Source: an uncultured Rhodopila sp. (GTDB lineage: Bacteria; Pseudomonadota; Alphaproteobacteria; Acetobacterales; Acetobacteraceae). From it: a stretch of 64,000 bases of DNA. The translations under genes and the position numbers were made by a program. Below the pieces are notes generated by a model, which was not told where the DNA came from, searched no databases, and saw only the letters and a list, made by a program, of their open reading frames with translations. Each line of letters starts with the position of its first letter. Position 1 is the first letter of the stretch. Positions 26,950 to 35,853 of the stretch are shown in pieces. The stretch covers positions 42,740 through 106,739 of the forward strand of contig NZ_CAJATU010000070.1 in assembly GCF_903944925.1 (NCBI RefSeq), written 5' to 3'.

Positions 26950-28128
26950 ATGACGACAGGCCATGGTCCCCTGGCGCGCTTCAAGGTCATCGACCTGACC
27001 CGCGTGCGAGCCGGCCCGACCGCGGTGCGGCAGTTGGCCGACTGGGGGGCCGACGTCATCAAGATCGAAGCGCCGGAGGGCGATGCCGGCCTCGGCGGCG
27101 AACGGCACGGGCCGGACTTCCAGAACCTGCACCGCAACAAGCGCAGCCTGACGCTGAACCTGAAGGCGCCCGAGGGACTGGCCGTGCTGAAGCGGCTGGT
27201 GGCGCAGGCGGATGTGGTGGTGGAGAACTACCGGCCGGACGTGAAATTCCGCCTCGGCGTGGATTACGAGAGCCTGAAGGCAGTCAATCCCCGCATCGTC
27301 TATGCCAGCATCTCCGGGTTCGGCCAGGACGGCCCGTATCGCGATCGTCCCGGCTTCGACCAGATCGCCCAAGGCATGGGCGGACTGATGTCTATCACCG
27401 GGGAGCCGGGGCGCGGGCCGATGCGTGTCGGCATTCCGGTGGCGGATCTGACCGCGGGCATTTTCGCCGCGATGGGCATTTTGATCGCTTTACTGGAGCG
27501 AGAACAATCGGGTGAGGGCCAGTGGGTGAAAAGCTCGCTGCTGGGGGCGCAGATTTCCATGCTGGATTTCCAGGCGGCGCGCTGGACCATCGGCAGGGAG
27601 GTGCCGGGCCAGGCGGGCAACAACCACCCCACCAGCATCCCGACCGGGGTGTTCGCCACGGCCGACGGGCATATCAACATCGCCGCCGCCGGCGACGACA
27701 TCTACCGCCGGTTCTGCCGAGCCATCGGCGCGGATCATCTGGCCGCTGATCCTTCTTTCGCCACCGGGCGGGCGCGTTCGGCCAACCGGGATGCGCTGAA
27801 CGAGGCCATCGGGACGCTCATCCGGCGGAAGACCTCGGCGGAATAGATCGAGGCGCTGAATGCGGCGGGGGTGCCGTCGGGTCCGATCTATACGATGGAC
27901 CAGGTGTTCGCGGATGCGCAGGTCAAGCACCTGGCGATGACGCGGACAGTGCCGCATCCGGTGCTGGGCGATGTCGAGGTTGTTGGCCAGCCGATAGAAC
28001 TCAGCCGCACGCCCTGGAGTATCCGCAGCGCGACGCCGGAGCCCGGGGAACATACCGGCGCGGTGCTGGCGGAACTGGGCTACGGCGCGGAGGAAATCGC
28101 GGCATTGCGGGCGGCGAAGGTGGTTTGA
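26950..28128 (+). pseudogene. CaiB/BaiF family CoA-transferase with in-frame amber codon
   Basis: The frame encodes a class III CoA-transferase from MTTGHGPLARFKVIDLTRV through DWGADVIKIE, NKRSLTLNLK and VVENYRPDV, until TAG at 27844-27846. It then continues in the same frame, IEALNAAGVPSGPIYTMDQVF, to the natural stop at 28128. In the family the lost position is commonly Trp (SAEWIEAL), which a single TGG-to-TAG change explains. Without the stop it would be 392 residues, the normal size. It may be a recent null allele, a read-through case or a sequencing error. GGGAGGAG precedes the ATG. Confidence 0.88.
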
Positions 28129-28147
28129 GGATAGGAGGAAACCAACA

Positions 28148-28942
28148 ATGGACTTCACCGGAAAGGTGGTCCTGATCACCGGCGGCGGCGGCGGCATCGG
28201 CCGCGCAACCGCGATGGGTTTTTCGCAACGCGGGGCGTTGGTTGTTCTGGTGGACTCTGATGCGGACTCCGGGCAGGCGAGCGCCGACATCATCGTGCAA
28301 CGCGGCGGTTCCGCGTCATTTGTCGAAGCGGACGTCACGAATTCCGCCTCGGTCCGGGATTACGTCGACAAGGCGGTCGGCATGCACGGGCGCATCGATT
28401 GTTTCTTCAACAATGCGGGGATCGAGGGCGTCGTCCGGCCGACGCAGGAGTATGACGAGGATGTCTTCGACCAGGTCATCGCGGTCAATCTCAAGGGCGT
28501 GTTTCTCGGGCTACGCCATGTCCTGCCGGTGATGCTGAAGCAAGGGCGCGGGGCGATCGTCAATACCGCCTCGGTGGCCGGGCTGTTCGGCTCGCCGGGG
28601 ATGGCCGCCTACGTGGCGTCCAAGCATGGCGTGCTGGGGCTGACCAAGGTCGCCTCCACCGACGTGGCGGGGCTTGGCGTGCGGGTGAACGCGGTGTGCC
28701 CGGGTCCGGTGGAAACCCGCATGATGCGGTCGCTGGAGGCGCAGCGCAGCCCGGACGACCCGGCGGCGGCGCAGGCGGCCCTGGCCGCCGGGATCCCCAC
28801 CGGACGCTATGCGCTGCCGGAGGAAGTGGCCGGGGCGGTGCTGTTCCTGTGCTCGGACGTGGCGAGCGACGTGACGGGGACGCATATTCTGATCGACGGC
28901 GGCCGGTCCGGTTCGGGCGGCGCGGCAACGAGGCGGATTTAG
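28148..28942 (+). CDS. SDR family NAD(P)-dependent oxidoreductase
   Basis: 264 residues of classical short-chain dehydrogenase. Cofactor motif TGGGGGIGRA, NNAG at about 90, catalytic Ser in VNTASVAG, YVASKHG with the Tyr-Lys pair, and PG..ET motif PGPVETRMM. VLVDSDADS after strand 2, with Asp, suggests NAD preference. It follows the CoA-transferase by 19 bp and precedes a nitroreductase by 12 bp, so the three are probably one catabolic operon of unknown substrate. Confidence 0.92.
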   Translation: MDFTGKVVLITGGGGGIGRATAMGFSQRGALVVLVDSDADSGQASADIIVQRGGSASFVEADVTNSASVRDYVDKAVGMHGRIDCFFNNAGIEGVVRPTQEYDEDVFDQVIAVNLKGVFLGLRHVLPVMLKQGRGAIVNTASVAGLFGSPGMAAYVASKHGVLGLTKVASTDVAGLGVRVNAVCPGPVETRMMRSLEAQRSPDDPAAAQAALAAGIPTGRYALPEEVAGAVLFLCSDVASDVTGTHILIDGGRSGSGGAATRRI

Positions 28943-28954
28943 GGGGACGACGCA

Positions 28955-29593
28955 ATGCCTGATCTGTTCGAGATTATCGGAACCACGCGATCCATGCGGC
29001 GGCTGAAAGCCGATCCGGTACCGGATGAGCTGATCAGGCGGATTTTGGAGGCGGGCACCGCGGCGGCGAATGGCGGCAATTTGCAGACCTGGCGGTTTCT
29101 GGTGGTGAAAGACATCGAGATCAAGAAGGCGGTGCAGATCTGGTATAAAAAGGCGTTCGACGAGGTGATCGGACCTCGTTACGCCACCAGTGCGCCGCCG
29201 CCGGGGGTGACGGCGGAGAAATACAGCCGCCAGCACGGGGCGGTGGCGTATCTGACGGAGCATTTCCATGAGGCTCCGGTGTGGATCGTTGCTTGCCTGA
29301 AAGACGGCGCGAACCCGGGGCGCGGCGCGGGGGCGTCGATCTATCCGGCGGTGCAGAACATGCTGCTGGCGATCCGGGCGCTGGGCCTGGGATCCACGCT
29401 GACGACGCGGCACCTGCTGCACGCGAAGGAGGCCGATGCCGCGCTGGGGCTGCCGGAGGGCGTGCACTCCTATGCAATCCTGCCGATTGGCTATCCGGTG
29501 GGGAAGTTCGGGCCGGTGGGGCGGGGCAAGCTGTCGGAGTGCGTGTATCTGGACCGGTGGGAGCAGCCGTATCCGGCGGTGGCGGAGGGGTAA
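28955..29593 (+). CDS. Nitroreductase family flavoprotein
   Basis: 212 residues. The FMN-binding N-terminus reads IIGTTRSMRRLKADPVPDELIRRILEAGTAAANGGNLQTWRF, as in nitroreductase and BluB-like enzymes. A second FMN contact is likely in VQNMLLAIRALGLGSTLTT and the C-terminal LPIGYPVGKFGPVGRGKL. Such proteins reduce nitro, quinone or enone groups with NAD(P)H. It is the last gene of the CoA-transferase-SDR set. Confidence 0.9.
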   Translation: MPDLFEIIGTTRSMRRLKADPVPDELIRRILEAGTAAANGGNLQTWRFLVVKDIEIKKAVQIWYKKAFDEVIGPRYATSAPPPGVTAEKYSRQHGAVAYLTEHFHEAPVWIVACLKDGANPGRGAGASIYPAVQNMLLAIRALGLGSTLTTRHLLHAKEADAALGLPEGVHSYAILPIGYPVGKFGPVGRGKLSECVYLDRWEQPYPAVAEG

Positions 29594-29654
29594 GCGCTTG
29601 CGGGCCCGGTCGCGCCTATGATATACATTCTTGCCGTAGATCATAGAGGCGATC

Positions 29655-29885
29655 ATGCAGGTCGGCAAATGGGGCAACAGTCTGGCGGTCCGGCTTCCCG
29701 CATCGGTCGTTGAAGGACTGGGGTTGAAGGAGGGCGACGAGATCGAAATCGAAATCGCCGGCGGGCGGACATTCAAGGTGAAGCGGGACACCAGCCGCGA
29801 CGATGCGTTGGAGCGGCTGAAGGGGCTGAACTGGTCGCTTCCTCCCGGTTTCCGTTTCAGCCGGGATGAGGCGAATGAGCGCTGA
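29655..29885 (+). CDS. vapB: AbrB/MazE-type antitoxin
   Basis: A 76-residue SpoVT/AbrB swapped-hairpin protein: MQVGKWGNSLAVRLPASVVEGLGLKEGDEIEIEI is the DNA-binding part, and the acidic and aromatic tail (NWSLPPGFRFSRDEANER) would wrap the toxin. The toxin ATG lies inside its last codons (11-nt overlap). The 60 bp before it contain TATGATATACATTC, a plausible autoregulated promoter region. Confidence 0.9.
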   Translation: MQVGKWGNSLAVRLPASVVEGLGLKEGDEIEIEIAGGRTFKVKRDTSRDDALERLKGLNWSLPPGFRFSRDEANER

Positions 29886-30294
29886 GATTTTCCTCGACAC
29901 GAACATCCTGGTTTATGGCATCGTCCGGAATGATACGCGAACCGTGCGGGCAGCCGCGCTGCTGCGGCAAGGCGGCGTCATCAGCGTCCAGGTACTGAAT
30001 GAATTCGCCAGCGTGGCGCGCCGCAAACTGAGGCGAAGCTGGCCGGAGATCGTTGATGCCCTCGCGGCGTTGCGCGTCCTGTTCTCCGATCCCCGGCCGA
30101 TTGGCGTGGCGACGCAAGATGCGGCGGTGGGCATTGCGGCACGGAATGGCTTTGCATTTTACGATTCCCTGATTGTTGCTTCGGCGCTGGAGGCCGGGTG
30201 CTCGACGCTGCTTTCCGAGGACCTGCAGGACGGGCAGGTTATCGACGGGCGGCTGACGATCCGGAACCCGTTCCGCGGTTGCTCCGCCCCGTAG
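29875..30294 (+). CDS. vapC: PIN-domain toxin, VapC family
   Basis: 139 residues from the ATG at 29875. All acidic active-site positions are present: FLDTNILVY (first Asp), VLNEFASVARRK (Glu), AFYDSLIVASAL (Asp) and LLSEDLQDGQ (last Asp). It is predicted to be a magnesium-dependent endoribonuclease held inactive by the overlapping antitoxin. The pair looks intact, in contrast to the second VapC locus at 37268. Confidence 0.93.
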   Translation: MSAEIFLDTNILVYGIVRNDTRTVRAAALLRQGGVISVQVLNEFASVARRKLRRSWPEIVDALAALRVLFSDPRPIGVATQDAAVGIAARNGFAFYDSLIVASALEAGCSTLLSEDLQDGQVIDGRLTIRNPFRGCSAP

Positions 30295-30363
30295 CCAACC
30301 ACTCCCAAACAAGCTACCAATGCCGAGGGAATGGCCGGACACACGGCCGACGGGAGAACACGC

Positions 30364-31368
30364 ATGTCCAGCCGCCTCGCCGCCGTCGCGTTGTTGACGT
30401 TGCTTGCCGCCCCGGCCGTGGCGCAGGACAAGATCGTTACCCTGAAGCTGTCGTCCTGGTTGCCGCCGGCACATCCCTTGAACCCTGCGCTGATTGCCTG
30501 GGCTGCCGACATCGAGAAAGAGTCGGGCGGAACGATCAAGGCCACGCTGTTCCCGTCCGAGCAGCTCGGCAAGGCGTTCGATCATTACGATATGGCGCGG
30601 GACGGAATAGCCGATGTGGCGTATATCAATCCGGGATATCAGCCGGGGCGGTTTCCGATTGTGGCGGCCGGGGAGCTGCCGTTTCTTATCGCAAATGCCA
30701 AGGGCGGCACGGCGGCTTTCGACGAATGGTACCAGCCCTACGCCGCCAGGGAAATGAAGGACGTGCATGTGTGCTTCGTCTTCCTCAACGATCCCGGCAC
30801 GTTCCACTCCCGCCACAAGATCGTTCTGCCGGCGAACATCAAGGGCGACAAGGTGCGGCCGGGCAGCGCCGGCATGGGGGCGATGGTCACTTTGCTGGGC
30901 GGCACCAATGTGCAGGCATCGGCGCCCGAGGCGCGTGAGGTGCTGGAACGCGGCGTCGCCAACACCATCGGCTTTCCCTGGGGGTCGATCGTCCTGTTCG
31001 GCATCGACAAGGTGGTGAAATACCATATCGATGTGCCGCTGTTCGCCACCACCTTCGTTTGGGCGATGAACAAGGACCGTTACGAATCGCTGTCGCCCGG
31101 CCAGCGCAAGGTGATCGATTCTCATTGCACCCCTGAATGGGCGGAAAAAGTCGCCAGTCCGTGGGCCGACTTCGAGCATGCCGGCCGTGCCAAGCTGGCG
31201 GCCGAACCGGGGCATGAGGTCTACACCCTGACACCGGAGCAGATCGCCGCCTGGCGCGCGGCCGTCGTGCCGCTGACGGCGAAATGGGCGTCGAAGGTGG
31301 ACAACGGCGATGCGGTGCTGGCCGATCTGAAGGCGTCGCTGAAACGTCACGGGGCGCTGGCGGAATAG
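30364..31368 (+). CDS. dctP: TRAP transporter substrate-binding protein
   Basis: 334 residues from the ATG at 30364, with the signal peptide LLTLLAAPAVA. The DctP fold shows LSSWLPPAHPLNPALIAWA, SGGTIKATLFPSEQLGKAFD and the ligand-handling region VRPGSAGMGAMVTLLGGTNVQ. The usual carboxylate-binding Arg motif (hxGxxxRxP) is represented by KVRPGSAG, so a carboxylate ligand is likely but unidentified. It is followed by DctQ after 2 bp and DctM, making a complete importer. Confidence 0.92.
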   Translation: MSSRLAAVALLTLLAAPAVAQDKIVTLKLSSWLPPAHPLNPALIAWAADIEKESGGTIKATLFPSEQLGKAFDHYDMARDGIADVAYINPGYQPGRFPIVAAGELPFLIANAKGGTAAFDEWYQPYAAREMKDVHVCFVFLNDPGTFHSRHKIVLPANIKGDKVRPGSAGMGAMVTLLGGTNVQASAPEAREVLERGVANTIGFPWGSIVLFGIDKVVKYHIDVPLFATTFVWAMNKDRYESLSPGQRKVIDSHCTPEWAEKVASPWADFEHAGRAKLAAEPGHEVYTLTPEQIAAWRAAVVPLTAKWASKVDNGDAVLADLKASLKRHGALAE

Positions 31369-31370
31369 GC

Positions 31371-31880
31371 ATGTCCGCCGCTGCCGCGATGGACCGCTTC
31401 ATCGACGCGATCGAGTGGCTGGCCGCGGCGTTTGTCGGCATCGTTGCGCTGGATATCTTCGTCAGCGTGCTGCTGCGCTATTTCTTTGCCGTCTCGATCC
31501 CGGACAGCTACGATTTCGGCAAGCTGCTGCTCGGCATCCTGATCTTCTGGGGCATCGCCGCGACAAGCTACCGCGGCGGCCATATCACCGTCGATCTGCT
31601 CTGGTCCGCCGCGGGACCGCGCGGCAAGCGGCTGATCGATATTTTCGCGACCTTGGTGCTGCTGTTCGTCGTGACCGTGCAGACAGTCATGCTGTTCGAC
31701 AAGGTGCGGCTGATCTACCAGGACCACGTCCTGACCTATGATCTCGGCATCCCGACCTGGCCGTTCGCGCTGGTGGCGTGGCTCGGGGACGTTTCGGCGG
31801 TGCTGCTGATCGCCATCCGCACCTGGCGGCTGATCTTCCATCCCGAGGATGTCGCCGACGTGCACGGGGCGGTCGAATAG
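31371..31880 (+). CDS. dctQ: TRAP transporter small permease
   Basis: 169 residues with four transmembrane helices. LDIFVSVLLRYFFAVSIPDSYDFGKLLLGILIFWGIAATSYRGGHITVDLLW is the DctQ signature (W..E/D..... ). The ATG at 31371 begins 2 nt after the dctP stop. It forms the small membrane partner of DctM. Confidence 0.92.
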   Translation: MSAAAAMDRFIDAIEWLAAAFVGIVALDIFVSVLLRYFFAVSIPDSYDFGKLLLGILIFWGIAATSYRGGHITVDLLWSAAGPRGKRLIDIFATLVLLFVVTVQTVMLFDKVRLIYQDHVLTYDLGIPTWPFALVAWLGDVSAVLLIAIRTWRLIFHPEDVADVHGAVE

Positions 31881-31881
31881 C

Positions 31882-33186
31882 ATGGACATATCCAGCGACG
31901 CCGTCGCCGTCATCGGATTCATTGTCCTGTTCGCCCTGATGCTGCTCCGCGTGCCGATCGGCATGGCGATGGGGTTGGTGGGCGTCAGCGGCTTCGGGTA
32001 TCTCGCCGGCGGCACCCCAGCCCTGAAGATGGTCGCCCAAACCTCGATGCGGGTCGTCACCGACTACCAGTTCGGGGTGATTCCGATGTTCCTGCTGATG
32101 GGCGCCATCGCTTCGCGCAGCGGCATGAGCACGGAGCTGTTCCAGGCCGCCAACCGCTTCGTCGGACATTGGCGCGGCGGGTTGGGCATCGCAACGATCG
32201 CCGCCTGCGCCGGTTTCGCTGCGATCAGCGGGTCGTCGGTGGCGACGGCGGCGACGTTCTCGACCGTTGCGTATCCGGAGATGCGGCGGTTCGGCTACCC
32301 GAAGTCGTTCGCCACCGGCGTTATCGCGGCGGGCGGAACGCTGGGGGCGATGTTCCCGCCGTCGATCGTTCTGGCAGTGTATGGGCTGATCACCCAGCAG
32401 GATATCGGCAAGCTGTTCATTGCAGGCATCCTGCCCGGCCTGCTCGCCGTCTGCATGTACATGGCAACGATCGCCTTGATCGGCCTGCTGCGCCCCGCCT
32501 GGCTGCCGGCGGCGCGGGTGGCGTCCTGGCGGGACCGCCTGCAGGCGTTGCGGCAGGTCTGGGCGCCGATGCTGCTGTTCGCCTTCGTCATCGGCGGATT
32601 GTACGGCGGATTGTTCACCCCGACCGAGGCGGGCGGGATGGGCGCGGGCGGGGCGGCGGTAATCAGCGTGGCCAGGCGACGGCTGTCGCGGGCCGATTTG
32701 TTGGCGTCGCTGCTACAGGCCACCCGCACCGCCGCGGCAGTGTTCACCGTGCTGATTGGCGCGATGCTGTTCGGGTATTTCCTGACTGTTACGCAGACGC
32801 CGCAACGGGTCACCGCATTCATTACCGACCTGGGACTCAGCCCGATCGGCGCGCTGGTGCTGATCATGCTGATGTACCTGGTGCTCGGCTGCCTGATGGA
32901 TGCGATGGCGATGGTGATCCTGACGGTGCCGATTATCTTCCCCGCGGTGACGGCGCTGGGGTTCGATCCGATCTGGTTCGGGGTGATCATCGTCATGACG
33001 GTGGAGCTCGGGCTTATTCATCCACCCGTCGGGATGAATGTGTTCGTGATCAAGACGGTTGTGAAAGACGTTTCGTTCTCAACGATTTTTTACGGCGTGA
33101 TTCCGTTCGTGGCGACGGATATTGTCCGGCTCGGCATCCTGATCGCCTTCCCGGCCATCGCAACCTGGCTGCCCGAGCGGATGTAA
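31882..33186 (+). CDS. dctM: TRAP transporter large permease
   Basis: 434 residues and about 12 helices. MLLRVPIGMAMGLVGVSGF, VIPMFLLMGAIASRSGMSTELFQAANRFVGHWRGGLGIATI and the pseudo-repeat VLGCLMDAMAMVILTVPIIFP near the C-terminus are DctM motifs. It is predicted to be the sodium-coupled transport channel. It starts 1 nt after the dctQ stop codon and closes the TRAP operon. Confidence 0.94.
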   Translation: MDISSDAVAVIGFIVLFALMLLRVPIGMAMGLVGVSGFGYLAGGTPALKMVAQTSMRVVTDYQFGVIPMFLLMGAIASRSGMSTELFQAANRFVGHWRGGLGIATIAACAGFAAISGSSVATAATFSTVAYPEMRRFGYPKSFATGVIAAGGTLGAMFPPSIVLAVYGLITQQDIGKLFIAGILPGLLAVCMYMATIALIGLLRPAWLPAARVASWRDRLQALRQVWAPMLLFAFVIGGLYGGLFTPTEAGGMGAGGAAVISVARRRLSRADLLASLLQATRTAAAVFTVLIGAMLFGYFLTVTQTPQRVTAFITDLGLSPIGALVLIMLMYLVLGCLMDAMAMVILTVPIIFPAVTALGFDPIWFGVIIVMTVELGLIHPPVGMNVFVIKTVVKDVSFSTIFYGVIPFVATDIVRLGILIAFPAIATWLPERM

Positions 33187-33243
33187 TTGGACCGTTGCGG
33201 GCGCTGCTTGGATAATCCGCGGATTGCGCAGGAGATCCGCACG

Positions 33244-34620
33244 ATGAACCGCCGCTTTGACGCCATCGTTATCGGCACTGGTCAGGCCGGACCATCCCTG
33301 GCCGCGCGTCTGACCGCCGCCGGCATGACCGTCGCGATCGTGGAACGGCATCTCGTCGGCGGCACCTGCCTCAACACCGGGTGCACCCCGACAAAGACAC
33401 TCGTTGCGAGTGCGTATGCCGCGCACCTCGCGCGCCGCGGCGCGGATTTCGGGGTGATCACCGGGGAGGTGCGGATCGACATGGCGCGCGTCCATGCCCG
33501 ATCGCAGAAAATCGCCACGGATAGCCGCACCGGAAACGAATCCTGGCTGCGCGGCATGGAACGCTGCACGCTGCTGATGGGTCATGCCCGGTTCGAGGGG
33601 CCGCACGCGGTGCGCGTCGGTGACGACCTGCTCGAAGCAGAGCGCATCTTCATCAATGTCGGCGGCCGCGCGCTGGTCCCGGACATGCCCGGCGTCAACG
33701 ACGTGCCCTATTTCACCAACAGCTCGCTGCTGGCGACGGATGTCCTGCCCGAGCACCTGGTCGTCATCGGCGGCAGCTATATCGGACTGGAATTCGCCCA
33801 GATCTACCGTCGTTTCGGATCAAAGGTAACGGTCGTCGAAAAAGGCCCCCGGCTGGTCGGACGGGAAGACGAGGACATATCCGCGTCGATCCGATCGATT
33901 CTGGAAGCGGAAGGCATCGCCGTCCGCACCAACGCCGAGTGCATCCGCTTCGCGCGCCATCCGCGGGGCATCGGCGTCGGCGTCGATTGCACAGACGGCG
34001 AACCCGAGATCATCGGCAGCCACGTGCTGCTGGCGGTCGGGCGACGGCCGAACACGGACGATCTGGGGCTGGAAAATACCCCCATCGAAACCAACCCCCG
34101 CGGCTTCATCCACGTCAATGATCGGCTTGAAACCACCGTGCCGGGGATTTTTGCGCTTGGCGACTGCAACGGACGCGGCGCCTTCACCCACACGGCGTAT
34201 AATGATTACGAAATTGTTGCGGACAACCTGCTCGACGGCGCGGACCGCAAGATCAGCGATCGGATCCCGTGCTACGCGCTTTATATCGATCCGCCCCTGG
34301 GACGAGTCGGCTTGACCGAAACGGAAGCGCGCGCAACCGGCAAACGGATAACCGTGGGCCGCCGGCCGATGACGCGCGTAGCACGGGCGCGGGAAAAGGA
34401 TGAACAACAGGGCCTGATGAAGATTGTCGCCGATGCCGAAACGAATGCCATCCTGGGCGCGGCGATCCTCGGCACCGGCGGCGACGAGGCGATTCATGCC
34501 GTGCTCGACATGATGGCGGCGGGTGGCGATGCCGCGAAGCTGGCCCGCACGATGCACATCCATCCAACCGTTTCGGAACTGTTGCCCACCATTGCCGGCG
34601 AGCGCAGCGAAACGGGTTAG
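33244..34620 (+). CDS. FAD-dependent pyridine nucleotide-disulfide oxidoreductase
   Basis: 458 residues from the ATG at 33244. FAD motif IVIGTGQAGPSLA, redox disulphide CLNTGCTPTK, NAD(P) motif VIGGSYIGLEFAQIYRRFGSKVTVVE and second FAD motif GIFALGDCNGRGAFTHTAYND are all present, and HIHPTVSELLPTI supplies the C-terminal His-Pro of the dimer partner. It lacks the C-terminal Cys-Cys and the N-terminal heavy-metal domain of true MerA. It is therefore a mercuric-reductase-like or dihydrolipoamide-dehydrogenase-like enzyme of unknown substrate, 57 bp after dctM. Confidence 0.88.
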   Translation: MNRRFDAIVIGTGQAGPSLAARLTAAGMTVAIVERHLVGGTCLNTGCTPTKTLVASAYAAHLARRGADFGVITGEVRIDMARVHARSQKIATDSRTGNESWLRGMERCTLLMGHARFEGPHAVRVGDDLLEAERIFINVGGRALVPDMPGVNDVPYFTNSSLLATDVLPEHLVVIGGSYIGLEFAQIYRRFGSKVTVVEKGPRLVGREDEDISASIRSILEAEGIAVRTNAECIRFARHPRGIGVGVDCTDGEPEIIGSHVLLAVGRRPNTDDLGLENTPIETNPRGFIHVNDRLETTVPGIFALGDCNGRGAFTHTAYNDYEIVADNLLDGADRKISDRIPCYALYIDPPLGRVGLTETEARATGKRITVGRRPMTRVARAREKDEQQGLMKIVADAETNAILGAAILGTGGDEAIHAVLDMMAAGGDAAKLARTMHIHPTVSELLPTIAGERSETG

Positions 34621-35780
34621 GCCGCCTCTCCCGCGCACCACCCGCTGGCCCAGGCCCACTGGAAATTGTAGCCGCCGAGCCAGCCGGTCACGTCCACCGC
34701 CTCGCCGATGACGAACAACCCCGGCACCGCGTTCGCGGCCATGGTGCGGGATGACAGGTCGCTTGTGTCCACCCCGCCGCAGGTCACCTCGGCTTTCGCG
34801 AACCCCTCGGTCCCGTTCGGCGTGACGCTCCACGCCGACAGCCGCGCCGCCACCCCCCTCAGCAGCCGATCGGCCTGATCCGCCATGCGCATGCCGTCCT
34901 CGGCCAAGGCGGCGGCGAGGCGCGCCGGCAGAACCTCCGCCAGAACGGTGCGCAACTCGGCTTTCGGGCGCGAGCGCTTGCGGTCCAGCAGGAAGGCGGA
35001 GGCATCCCGGCCCGGCAGCAGGTCCAGCGTCACCGGCCCCTGCCGCCAATACGACGAAATCTGCAGCGCCGCCGGTCCGGACAGGCCGTGATGGGTGAAC
35101 AGCATCGCCTCACGGAAGGCCCGCTTGCCGATGGACGCCACGCACTCCAGCGACACGCCGCTAAGCGGACGCATCAGCGCCAGCAGATCGTCGCCGAAGG
35201 TCAGGGGCACCAAGCCGGGGCGGATCTGCGTCAGCCGCAGCCCGAACTGCCGCGCCAATTCGTAGGCCAGCCCGGTCGCGCCCATTTTCGGGATCGACAG
35301 CCCGCCGGTGGCCAGCACCAGGCTGTCCGCCTCGAACGCGCCCTGGTCCGTCTCCACCCGGAACGCATCCGGGCGGCTGACCGCCGTCACACGGTGGCGC
35401 AGGCGGAGGTCGACGCCGACCGCCTCGCACTCCGCCAGCAGCATGGCGACGATCTGCCGGGCGGAGCCGTCGCAGAACAACTGGCCGAGGGTCTTTTCGT
35501 GGAAGGCGATGCCGTGCTTCTGCACCAACGCCACGAAATCCGCCGGCCTATACCGGCTCAACGCCGATCGGCTGAAGTGCGGGTTGGCGGAGAGGAAACG
35601 CTCGGGGATACAGCCGGTGTTGGTGAAATTGCAGCGGCCGCCGCCGGAGACCAGGATTTTCGTGCCCGGCTCCGCGGCATGGTCCAACAGCAGCACCCGC
35701 CGCCCGCGCCGCCCGGCCGAGATCGCGCACATCAGGCCCGCGGCCCCGGCGCCGAGGATGATCACATCGAATTTGAACAC
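34617..35780 (-). CDS. BaiN/HI0933-type flavoprotein (NAD(P)/FAD-dependent oxidoreductase)
   Basis: 387 residues from a GTG at 35780, the start that gives the family N-terminus (FKFDVIILGAGAAGLMCAISAGRRG). The insert VSGGGRCNFTN is the hallmark of this family, and the C-terminus has KAEVTCGGVDTSDLSSRTM and VIGEAVDVTGWLGGYNFQWAWASG. Members include BaiN-like and aminoacetone oxidase-like enzymes with poorly known roles. The open frame runs to 36446, but this overlaps the ClC gene and is a shadow. Its stop overlaps the stop region of the upstream flavoprotein by 4 nt (convergent). Confidence 0.9.
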   Translation of the reverse strand: MFKFDVIILGAGAAGLMCAISAGRRGRRVLLLDHAAEPGTKILVSGGGRCNFTNTGCIPERFLSANPHFSRSALSRYRPADFVALVQKHGIAFHEKTLGQLFCDGSARQIVAMLLAECEAVGVDLRLRHRVTAVSRPDAFRVETDQGAFEADSLVLATGGLSIPKMGATGLAYELARQFGLRLTQIRPGLVPLTFGDDLLALMRPLSGVSLECVASIGKRAFREAMLFTHHGLSGPAALQISSYWRQGPVTLDLLPGRDASAFLLDRKRSRPKAELRTVLAEVLPARLAAALAEDGMRMADQADRLLRGVAARLSAWSVTPNGTEGFAKAEVTCGGVDTSDLSSRTMAANAVPGLFVIGEAVDVTGWLGGYNFQWAWASGWCAGEAA

Positions 35781-35853
35781 GGGCGCGGCTATAGCAGCGA
35801 AGCGGCGGCGGAGATATCGTCTGCAAGACCCGACGAAACTGGAGACCTCCGCC

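Noticed and set aside
33244..34620. True mercuric reductase
   Set aside because: No C-terminal Cys-Cys or N-terminal metal-binding domain; called a general disulphide oxidoreductase-like flavoprotein instead.
35308..35853. Upstream extension of the ClC gene
   Set aside because: The extension lies inside the opposite-strand flavoprotein gene and lacks ClC similarity; the ATG at 35854 has a ribosome-binding site.
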